Part shown: piece after piece, positions 34,301 to 45,300 of the stretch
Layout: the number at the start of each line of letters is the position of its first letter
Position numbering within the stretch: the first letter of the stretch is position 1
Source: Bugula neritina
Lineage: Eukaryota > Bryozoa > Gymnolaemata > Cheilostomatida > Bugulidae
Assembly: GCA_964035545.1 (NCBI GenBank)
Contig: OZ037765.1
Span: 1,085,501 to 1,149,500 of the forward strand
Length of the DNA: 64,000 nt
Direction: 5' to 3'
Position numbers and translations under genes: made by a program
The notes under the pieces: model-generated
Database searches by the model: none
Seen by the model: the letters and a program-made list of their open reading frames with translations, nothing else
What the model was told of the DNA's origin: nothing

Positions 34301-35390
34301 TCGAACTAACTTTTTCCTTCCGCTGCAAAATTGAAATGTCAAATTATCTTCGATTAGAATTTTATTTTATAAATCACTAAATTAAAATATTAATTCAAAT
34401 TAAAAATTTTAATTTATAATATGATCTATTTTAATTACTAATATAGATTAGCGGCTACTATTTAAATAACTAATTACTATTTAAATTATTATTATTCAAA
34501 TTACTAAGCTTTTAGGCAACCTAATCTTATGCTTCCATAATACAATTAGCAATATCTCACTTTCTTTGAAATGCATGAAGAATTTCCATCTGTAAGTTTC
34601 GGACTGGACCTACAATCAAAGTGTGAATCCAAGATTACCATACAAACTCTATGGAATACAATGTTGCATAGTTAGCTGCAAAATATTGGCTAAATTTCTT
34701 AATGAAATTGAAAAAATTGTTGAAAAATATTGACATACAATCATATTCAAAAAAGAATGACTGTTTAGTCTTCTTCAAATTGTTAGAAACTTACATGAAA
34801 CTCTCAAGTCTGTTGAATAAACCGCACAACTCCAAAACATCTTTCTCAGTCTCTACAAGCATTGATAAAAGCTAAACCAATCATCATTATCACCAGACAA
34901 AATTATATGCTTCCATATTGAATCAAATTATTACTCTGTTTATTAATAATAAAAACCTTTTACCAAAAATATTTCTTCTAAAGTGTATTTATGAATACTA
35001 ACATCTGCTATAACTATCACAATGCATAAAAAAAGGCATGGGGCAGAGGTGTGTGATCAAGCTTAGGTTAATCTTAATCACTATGATATCACTATGATTA
35101 TCATACATCCATAATTCACAGCTCAAACAAACTATTAAACTGTGCTATGTACTACTATTAAGTTCTATTATTAATCATATTCACAATGAATAGAAAAAGA
35201 CAACATGAATTTCAATACAGATATATAATTCAATACATATTATTATATATTTATACTATTTTCTTGTTACTTTACCATTAAGCATACCATTGACATACAA
35301 CATGAACTTTCTGATTTTAGCCTTCCTTTCTTTTAATTTCTTCAACAATCGCTGTGGAAGGGCTATATGCCCACTCACCAATGCTTCCAT
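31381..35390 (-). CDS. RBBP8: CtIP/RBBP8/Sae2-family DNA end-resection factor
   Basis: Eight coding exons on the minus strand: 35276-35390, 34795-34852, 34561-34609, 33417-34322, 32715-32985, 32168-32303, 31673-31769 and 31381-31518. Phases agree at all seven junctions, giving 589 residues. The family signature is at the C-terminus: a CAQC zinc-binding-like pair (exon 7), then EEEILDRLGEVCRHR with the RHR motif and METPPNFW (exon 8). The Thr-Pro before the aromatic NFW matches the CDK-site position of CtIP. This family activates the MRE11 nuclease at double-strand breaks. The middle is disordered and rich in acidic and Ser/Pro sequence, with a KKPRIQRGSSK basic patch and a TQ cluster at residues 309-358. 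The N-terminus is short and basic-helical (LLKKLKERKAKIRKF) and lacks the long coiled coil and zinc hook of vertebrate CtIP. An acceptor lies 5 bases before the ATG, so a non-coding first exon is expected. Confidence 0.85.
33057..33085 (-). other. G-quadruplex-prone run in CtIP-like intron 4
   Basis: The plus strand reads CCCCCCTCCCCCTCCCCCTC and continues. The transcribed RNA (minus sense) therefore carries five runs of four or more G separated by single A, which fits a very short-loop G-quadruplex. Confidence 0.6.
33493..33619 (-). repeat. 27-bp coding minisatellite (TQ repeat) in the CtIP-like gene
   Basis: Tandem 27-base units, each encoding nine residues of the type VPAPDDITQ. Five DDI(T/R)Q units occur in a row. 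One unit has Arg in place of Thr. Related single units (DDVTQIP, DDTTQCS) flank the array. Confidence 0.9.
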
Positions 35391-35960
35391 AGCCACTACA
35401 ATCACAAAATATGTTATTACCTAAGGCTAATGTAAATGTTGCATTAAAAAATAATGTAATAATCAAAGTTAATACAAATATTATAAGTATTATTAGAACT
35501 GTAGTAATTATATTATACCAATAGTTATAGCAATCGCCATACCTATACTTATAGTAATACTAATTCTACCCTTGAAGTTGAAAGTAAACAAACTGAAACT
35601 GATTCTCACAGTCACGTTCACTGAACGTGACTGTGACTGTGAAACTGAACGGTTAAGTTTCATTCTGAATCTCAGTTTTAGGGCTATTTTAATTCAGTAA
35701 TTCTACATTTTAAAATGAACTAAGTAGATATTAAGGCTTTAAGTTTAGGTCTACTGGCACTTAATTAATTAAAACTTACAGTTATATTTCAATAGCTGTG
35801 GCTATAAAGTTAAACTAAGGCTTCGGTAAAAGTAAAACTGGAAGTGAAACTAAATATCGATATACAGTAAGTTTGAAAGTTCTATAAACAATAAAACACG
35901 CGAGTCATAGTACTATAAAGAGTTGAGAAGTGATCATACCTGTTGCCGTTAAGTATGCGC
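35391..35960 (-). promoter_or_regulatory. 5' UTR intron and likely first non-coding exon of the CtIP-like gene
   Basis: The acceptor TGATTGTAG sits 5 bases upstream of the ATG. A candidate donor (GGCAACAG|GTATGATC) lies at 35938-35945 on the minus strand, so the transcript probably starts a little to the right. The intron contains a perfect 14-base palindrome at 35607-35635. Confidence 0.4.
35607..35635. repeat. Perfect inverted repeat, 14-base arms, 1-base spacer
   Basis: CACAGTCACGTTCA, one base, then its exact reverse complement. Confidence 0.9.
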
Positions 35961-38900
35961 TATAATAATAATAATATGTTAGATAAAAAGCCACTAGAAG
36001 CAGCACCCAGTTAATAATCACTGAGTGCAACAGGTAAAGTTACGCTTATTATGGATTGTAGTTTGAGATTTAGTCGAAGATGTTTATACAATTACTGTCC
36101 TCGGTCAACCCCAATTTGATGCTGTTTCTAGCAGCTTTCAAGTAAAAATGTGAAAATGTAACCTCGGATCCTAAACTTTTGCTTTTTAGTTGCGAAGCTT
36201 TAATGCAAAAACCCACTGAATTGGAATACATATACTGGTAAAAACTCTATGTACATCAGGTGGGTTGACAACTAATTAACAGCACCATTGAGGAAGTCCA
36301 AGCAAAAGCTATGCTACTGCTATGCGTAATGATCACCGTGCACTTGCAGCAAGATCACCTTAAGGCTTAGCTGTGAGTTTGCACGCTCACATGATCACAG
36401 GAGAAAAACTAGTTCTCACATTCAAAAGTGCTATTGGAATGTGGTGAGTTGTTTCACTTTCAGCTTCATTTTCTATTGTAATTGTTACTCGAAGTGTAAT
36501 TGTGCGACAATCATGTATCAAAATAGTGAGACTCAGACTGAGAATCAGAATGAAAACAAAATTCAGTGTTGGGTAGAACTATAGCTGAGTATTGTATAAC
36601 TCTATAAGTTAAAGTATAACTCTATAAGTATAACTATAAGTTTTTTTCCTATCATACTCGGTGTCAGAGTTACTCTGACTATGAGTATGAGTAACCTATC
36701 ACTCCATCAGCACCAGTTCAACTATGAGTACCACTTTCACTATGAGTATGACAATGACTATGACTGCAAGTAGTCAATTATATAACTATTTGTCTGAGTC
36801 TGACTATCACTATGACTATTGTTTATTAGTAATACTAATAGTAATAGTATAAGTTTAACTTTAAAGTTCTTTAAGTTTATTAGTATAAGTTACAAGTATT
36901 GCTATCAGACACCAGTATTAAAATTTAAATTGACATTTACTTTTACTTTTAGTGAATTTACTCCAACTATAAGTATAACTGAATCCATATAATATAGCCT
37001 GAATTTTAATTACTATAACTTAAACTACACATTCTACAACTACATCCACTACTACTAGTTCTATAGTTATAGTAATAGACTAATACTACCACTAATAGTA
37101 ATAGAAGCTTCCCAGTTAGAATCTAGGCTAAATTTCCCACTGCCACTTCCCACTTGAACACTTCCCAGTTAGACGCTGTTTTTTATTTTGGTACTATGTA
37201 ATTATATAGTAATATACCTATATATGCCTATGTAGCTGTTGCATTGATTGATAAATAACTAAAACGCTTATAGCTACAATAGCTAACATGAATTATCTGG
37301 AATAATATTTTAATTTTCATAGATTTGTGTAGGAGAAAAACAGTGATATAATAATAATAAACATTATCATTAATTAATGAATGCTCATTAACAAAACATC
37401 TGTTCAGACAAGAAGCAAAAAATATGTAAAATTAATATGTTTATTTATGTGCTCAATACGTGCTTTATTTAAATAATATTCAAATAAACTGCACATAAAA
37501 TATATATTGTACCAATATAAATAAATAACATTCATCTGGAATGGCACCAGTAATACTACTAATTTGCTAACGATACCACTACTGTAGTAGTATTACTATT
37601 AGTAGTACTACTATTACTATTGGTACTAACCTACATCAATTCAGTGTTAGTCTATTACTAATCGAGTGGTGGTACTGCTAATGAAACTATTGCCTATTAG
37701 TTGCAAGAAGTTAAGTTGGGGTAACTAAACTTTACAAATTTATAAATTGGTAATATTATTATAATAGTCTAAGGGCAATGGTCATGATTCTGATAGGTAT
37801 AAAAATAATTATAATAAATCTTGGTTTAGATAAATTGTACTTTTAGTTTGAAGGTCAACCCTAAAATGAAAATAGTAGTATTATTCTTAAAACTTATAAA
37901 GGTAGCAAGCAGCTTGCTCAAACTTAGTAGTTGAAGAATTTTTACTTATAATGGTAGCTATATTAATATAAATATTATAATCATAAATAACTTACAATCA
38001 TTGTAATGATCATGGTTTTTGTTTTGCTTTGAGTCTGATAATAATGCTTATTAATTGCAATTTGACGAATATTATAATTAATTGTTGACTACTACAAGTT
38101 CAAAAGGATTAAAAGTAACTTGAAACTATGTAACATTAATGCTAATTGTAATTTTGATATCAAAATGATGTTTTTCAACTTAGTTACCCACTTCTCAAAA
38201 TAGTGATAAGTTTTTATAATAATTTTCTATTTATTGGCAGTCAAATAAATTTGTATTTGCAGCATTAATTCCAATACTCAATACATGTTGTATTTCATCC
38301 GTCAATTATGTGCATAATCCTGGGGAAATGCTAATAATACAGCAAGCATTTTGCAGTATGAGTTTGTTTTTATGAATTCATCTTTGACTTAATGAATGTG
38401 AAAGTTTCTACTAAACATTGAATCTGATAAACCTTACCTGTATTACAAGGCAGTATAACTCTAACATTTAGTTGTATACAAAAAATGTGTACAATAGTAA
38501 TGTGTTTTTTATTTCTGATTCAATTACAAAGTTGCAACAATGCATATTATCCTATCTGTGGTCTATTTATTATCGCTTATTACCATAATCAGGCACTTCA
38601 TACCTTAACTGCTACTATCGTGTTTAAAAACTAATCAGGATAAGATAGTTGGGGGCAGATAACAATTATCACAGTGATTATAACAAATGGAACTGTGGGA
38701 AATAACGCTGACGTGAATAAAGGTACATGATTTGAGGAGATTTTCTGTAAGAGAAACCTAAAAGACTTTTTGCCTGTTGATTTTGTACAAATCAGCACCT
38801 ACTAATTGCCAAGGGAACATATAACACACATTGTGGGGGATTTTGTGCAGTCATCAATGCAGTATATTGTGTATTAGAGACATATATAAGCTAGTATTGC

Positions 38901-39310
38901 ACTGTAAGGCATACTTAGAGGCACAATAGCTATTCAGTTCACTATCACACTCACTACTTCAACCTTATCACTCCCTACATACATTCACATCTGGCGTTTG
39001 TACACATGTGTCTAGCATTTGAGGTCTACATCAGCTAACTGACGTGTGGGGGGTTTTATACGGTACTTAGCCTCTTATCTTTCTACATTTGTTTGTTTCA
39101 AGTGTTGAATATTCTTACTGCTAGTAAGATAGCTCTAGTGGTAATAAGGAAGTTTGATATCACTACTGTAACTCATACAGGAACTCCTAACAGTGTGTAA
39201 CAGTAACTTGTAGAACAGCATGACTCTGAATATTTCACTTTGACAGGAAATGATTTATAAGTAGCTATGCCTTGTGACACATTTGTGAGTCCATCTTTTG
39301 TTTACCTACA
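35961..39310. other. AT-rich intergenic region between the CtIP-like and PTP genes
   Basis: Cryptically simple sequence with many TATGAGTATGAC and TAACTATAAGTATAAC words, and a dispersed repeat at 37170-37560. A CATATATAAGC box near 38879, followed by a CA-rich stretch, could be the PTP core promoter. An acceptor TTACCTACAG at 39302-39311 begins the exon that holds the PTP start codon. Confidence 0.45.
37170..37560. repeat. Dispersed repeat, copy of 16800-17750
   Basis: Shares TTTTATTTTGGTACTATGTA-like sequence and 'gaattatctggaataatatt' with the caspase-cluster copy, in the same orientation. Confidence 0.55.
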
Positions 39311-39346
39311 GAGTAGAGTCAGCTGACGAAGTGCTGACTGACAGCC

Positions 39347-42300
39347 ATGGATTTGAACCAATATCTACAGAACTTTCTAGATCATTACAACCATCTGATC
39401 AGCAGTGGGGACGACTGCGAACTGACTGCGGAGTTTAAGGTGAGACACTCCAGTTTTCAAGGTTCAGTAAAACACTCACTTCTGTTCAACATTCTCATAC
39501 AGACGAAAGCTCGGTTTTAATTAGAAGTAAGTCTTAACTTAAATGAAATCACTAAAACTAAGAGTTTGCTAGCACTACTAGGAGCTTTAAGCCACCACCT
39601 TACGCTTAGATAATGGAATTAGTAACCAGCTCCTGCAGACAGCTGCCTGTTAGGATCTCTGGAATCACGGCAGCAGGTGTGTTTCTGTAGGAATAGTGAG
39701 TCATAGCGTTTACCTTTGCTGTCAGTAAAGTCATCAACTATCAGTGATGTTATTATATTACTATTATTCCTGAAATATCCCGGTGTTGCTATATTCAGTA
39801 GCATGACTCATCACATCACAACAGCCGTCTGCTATACTCTGTGTGATGTGTCATAACATGCTATTGGTTGTTGTATGATGTGCTGTGATGTATCATGACA
39901 TGCTATTGGTTATTTGCAGACACTAAAAGATGGTGGAACAGAGATTGTGTCCAACACGCAGGATTATCCCCGCACAGTTGGCAGTACCGCAGCAAATAGA
40001 TGTAAGAACAGATACAAGGACATTATTCCATGTAAGTATGGTATTGTCAACTTTGCTGTTAGCTACGGTAATGTAGATTTTTGTTTGGCTTCGACTTATA
40101 ATTTCTGGTTTGGAGTTTGGCTTGGAATGTGAGTTCTTTGGTTGATGTCTGACAATTTGTCAGGCTAAAAACTTTGGCTATAGCCAGAACTGTACACAGA
40201 ACCTGCATTTCTGCTCCACCTATAACTTTATCTGCTGTTGAAACATGCTAGTGTTGCTCTATTATACAAAGAGTTATAAACATCTAATCTAGTTGCTTGG
40301 GCTCTGTGATGCTATTGTGTTTATATCCTAATGAAATTGGTTTCTCTTCCTGATGGAAATAGCCAGTAGTAATACTTCCTCAAGGTTGGCTAAAGGTCAA
40401 CCAGTGTTTCTTGTATCCTGTATGGGATTTTGTCAGCTTTCAATTCAGTTGAACTTTAAATAACTTGTTTACTAACATTTTATCAATAATGTTTTCTTGT
40501 TTGAAGTATATTATATTCCATCATGCAAGTAAATGAAGATATTATATTGTTGTTTACAATGTCTATGCTCATATGACATTGTTACAATATCTGTTTTACA
40601 GTGTCAGAGTAATACAGTATTACAGTAATATTATATTGCTATATTACCATATTATGGTATCAGAGTAGTTGAAAGGTGAATTCATGTGACTATTTCTTAC
40701 AGTTGATGCAACGAGAGTCAAGCTGAAGCCACTCGGAGATTCTGATTACATCAACGCCAACTATATAAGGGTACACTTTCTAGAACCTTCTGTATATCTT
40801 TCCAGAACCTTCTACATCCCTTTCTAGTAACTTCTACATCCCTTTCTAGAACCTTCTACATCCCTTTCTAGTAACTTCTACATCTCTTTCTAGTAACTTC
40901 TACATCCCTTTCTAGTAACTTCTACATCCCTTTGTAGTAACTTCTACATCCCTTTCTAGAACCTTCTACATCCCTTTCTAGTAACTTCTACATCCCTTTC
41001 TAGTAACTTCTACATCCCTTTTTAGTAACTTCTGTATTTCTGTCCACAAAGAGCTCTAGCAGTGGCTGACATAAGTTGTTAATTGTAATATTTATAAACA
41101 TTGAAAGGCTTTAGCACCAGACAACCAATTTTTGAGTAAAATTCTAAAATTACAAATGTCCAAGTTATTAATAACTTAAGTCACTGAAAACTGGTTTTTA
41201 TTAGTTACTAATGATTTTTTACACTAATTCTATGAATAGTTGAAAACTTGACTACAAATTTCGAATGCTGTTTTTACGACTAAGGTTTCATCACGTACAA
41301 TTGTTGAGTTATGTAAGACATGCTTTACTAGCTGTAACTCTTCATATACTCTACATAACACCATAGTATATCTATTCACATAGGTTATACAGTATCTCAC
41401 TCTCTGTCAGTTGTAACAATTATGTAAGAGCTCCCTTTGTTATCTGATCTGTATTCACTGCCAATAGAAACATCAATAGCTTGCTGTTCTTTGTTAATCT
41501 CAAAGATAAACTGTTTATCACCAACATACACTGCCTGGTGTGAGATTATTTGTACTGTGTACTGTGTCTGTTTTTGCTAACGTATACAGGAAAATTTTCC
41601 TTAGTTTGAAACTTACTGAATCTGTTTGGGGCAAAGTATACACATTAAGGCAGTAATAATTACATATTATAGGAGGTTTTCATGAGCTCTTTACGTGGAA
41701 TTTAGTAATACTCAAATAATGCAATTTTTAGTATTTATTTTAGTTTAAATTTTTTTTCTCAAATACTTTGTTTGGAGTCATCAAGTTTCAACTTTTATAA
41801 ATATTTGAAGATGTCGAGTGGCAGGGGTTCGGGGTTTGGGTTTTAGTATAGCTCAGTATAGTTGAATGTGGACACAACTCTGAATCTACTTACATTCTGA
41901 ATGTAGCTCCCTAACACATGCTGTTGTTTGCTTACTTAAGGATCGGTCTATAGCCCAGCCCCCCCCCCCCCCACTACTAATAGTTTCAAAGTCCTCACAT
42001 GATTGTTGTAGGGTATCCATGGTAACAAAGCATACATAGCTTCCCAGGCCCCTCTACCTCACACTGTGAACGACTTCTGGCGGATGATTTGGCAGACAGG
42101 GGTGAAGGTCGTTCTCATGGCGTGTAACGAGTATGAAGGAAGGAAGGTTTGTCTCTTATTGCTCTCTTGTAAGATAAACTTAAATTCTTCTAGCATATTC
42201 TTCTAGCAGAAGCTTCTTCTCCACTGAGTGGTGAGAGGAGACAATCACACTCTGCTGAACAAGTGATGGTAGACCATGACTCACACACTGTATCACCAGA

Positions 42301-45300
42301 TATGTTGTCAATATTTTAGCTCAAGTGTACCAGATACTGGCCAGAGGATGATCAGGACATGCAGTTGGGAGATATATGTGTGATTCTAGTGAGTGAATTA
42401 TTCTACTAGGCTTCCTGAGGTTATGTAATGTGTCACCAATATACACTCAGCTGATGTAGTGCGTATTATTCAGTTGATTTGTACAATGCAAGTGTCATGT
42501 TATATGTGTCATCTGTTACCTGTCAACTACCTATCAGCTAGTGTCAACTATGTATGTAAACTGTGCGTCTGCAATGTCTCACCTACATGTCTGCTATGTG
42601 TCAGCTAGTAGCACCTACATGTCAGCTAGTGTCACCTACATGTCAGCTATGTGTCAACCATGTGTCAGCTAGGTGTCAGCTATACGTCAATTACTATCAT
42701 TGGATTTTAATACCAACAGCTTCAATAAAAACCCGTCACCACATTTGTCAATAAGAAAAGCCACTGACCAATAATCTGTCAGATTAGCTACACATTTACT
42801 AGTGGTTCCTATTTATACATTTATGTTGGGGTTAGCTGATTTGTGAATAAGCAAACAATTATAGCAGCTTCAAAGTCGCATGATTGGTGCAGTTGTGGCT
42901 GTAAATTTAGGAAGGGAGAAAGTGTGGGGCAGAAAGTGTGGGTACATCCAAGTTTAGTGGCTCTGATGTATGGAAAGCCAGGGATGATTTCACCTCATTG
43001 TCTGATATTCCACCTGATTCACTGCACCAGGGAGGACAACTCCTTCTTATAATATAATACTAGTAGCTCTAAGATACAACTAAACAACAGAATGATGTTA
43101 CCCTCTAGAAATCCCTGGATGTGAAGGACGGAGGAGACTTGCTGGTGCGGAGGTTGCAGGTGGACAAAGGGGCCGAGAGTCGCACCGTCATGCAGTACCA
43201 CTACACGGCCTGGCCGGACCACGGCATCCCCTCCAATATGGTGCCGATACTAGACATGCTGGCCAGTGCCCGGGCCTACCAGCCTACTGATGACATCCCG
43301 GTGGTGGTGCATTGCAGGTGGGACATTCGGGAAACATGGGGTTTAGGGTTGGCTTAGTCAGCCTCAGGCCTATGTATTTCACCCAGCATAGTGTTTATAT
43401 ACTGAGATATAATCTACAATGTGGGGAGATGAGAATGTTATGAGATACCATAAAGCTGGTCATCTTCATACGTTAGTTTCATTCTAACATATCGTGTATG
43501 TTTCCTATGCACGGTTGTAAATCTTTATATAAAGTAAGCTCTTTGGTGTTTAGAGGTTAAATAGAGAGAGAGACTGTATTACTATGCATGCTTCATGATA
43601 ACTATTGTATAATTAATATAAATATTATATAGCTCATACATGCTGTAAGATTATATTATATTACATATTATGCTGCTTGTTGTATCATGCATACTATATG
43701 AACTTTTGTATACTTCGCATAACCTAAATATTTTAGCTAGAAGTTTGTGCTAGCAGCTTATTCATACTGTGTTTATTTATATACTGTAGTAACATGTGTC
43801 ATACTGTGGTGACATGCGTCATACTGTGGTAACATGTGTCATACTGTGGTAACATGTGTTATACTGTAGTAACATGTGTTATACTGTAGTAACATGCGCT
43901 ATACTGTGGTAACATGTTTTATACTGTAGTAACATGTGTTATACTGTAGTAACATGTGTTATATTGTAGTGCTGGCTGCGGGCGTACCGGAACTCTAATA
44001 GCTGTAGATTACGTGTGGAATTTACTAAAATATAACAAAGTTAAAGAAGATGTCAATGTGCTAAAAATACTTCTGGAAATGAGGAAACAGAGACAATCCC
44101 TGGTTCAGACTTCAGTAGGTTACTAGAGCGGACAACTCCAGTAGGTCACTAATAGGGCAGACAACTCCAGTAGGTCACTAACTCAGTAATAAAGGAGAAC
44201 TAGCAATTAGCCTGCTGGTGTGATAGCAATCAAAACCGGTTAAAATAATGCTACCGTTAGAATATAGATAGTTAATTAGATACAACTCATTGAAGCTACT
44301 GTGAAGCTTTTTTAAAGGGTGCCAATTGTTTTTGGAGTTACCTTCTCCTTTTGTAACCTGACTAAATTCAGCTGCAGATCTCTTGTTGGATTTTAGTGAT
44401 TATATTTACCTCTTTTCTCAAGTTTCAATTTACTAGCTGAGTATAAATCTGTGTGTAGAATAAAGTGACTTCAACAGTAGGCACTGTGGCTGTTGGGGAT
44501 GTTGAAGATTTACTTACTAGTGTTTGGTCAACAGAAGTGAGAGAATTGTTAGGGGTTTGTGTAGTGCTGAAATACATTTGAATATTTCTATCTAGTTAGT
44601 GTTTTAGGACCAATATGAAGTTGTGTATCGGGCTGTAATCGAGTTATTCCAACGGCAAATCCAAGCGGACCAGAACATGTACGTCAACATTTCTGTAGAG
44701 GAACTAAAAGCGAAGAAGGATAAATTCAGACAGGTCAGTGGTTTGACCGTTGAAATAGCTATACCTGACCTTGACATTAATATTGTGAAGGTCACGTGTT
44801 TCTGTATTCTATAGTCTATAAAGAAGAGCGCAGATTGTGCCGAGGAAATACTCAGTTCTCTCTCAATACCCGAGCCCTCAAAACAGAACCCTGGTCGGGA
44901 CGCGCCTAGGCCAGCCCTACTCGCGGTATCAAAGGACTCTAAAACTCTGGCTAGGACAGCATCTGGTCCCTCGGCACAGGGCAGTGAGGGAAGGAGGTAT
45001 AGAGGTGCCGAGTATGTAAACACCGCTGTGACTGGTCGGTTTAATTCTCCCAACTCGAGCAATCAGTCTGCCACTTCCTCCATAGCCAAAGTTTCCCGGC
45101 CAGACTCTCTTCAAACTGAGAAGCCGCCGACCACCCCGCCCCCTTCTGCTAAGGTCCATTCAGCGACTATCGCCCTCGGCAGCTCTCCTGAGCCTAAGGA
45201 AGTGAAGTCACCCGAAGCAGCTCAGAAACCGGTGAACTCGAAGCCACCCGTGCCCAAAGTCAAGCCTGGCGCGGGATCCCGACTCTCACTAAGTCGTCAA

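Noticed and set aside
36000-39300. Symmetric TAACTATAAGTATAAC and CTATGAGTATGAC words suggesting a CRISPR-like or structured array
   Set aside because: Spacing is irregular, and the words recur in all intergenic regions of this window (26900-28400, 61800-62500); they are cryptically simple AT-rich DNA.
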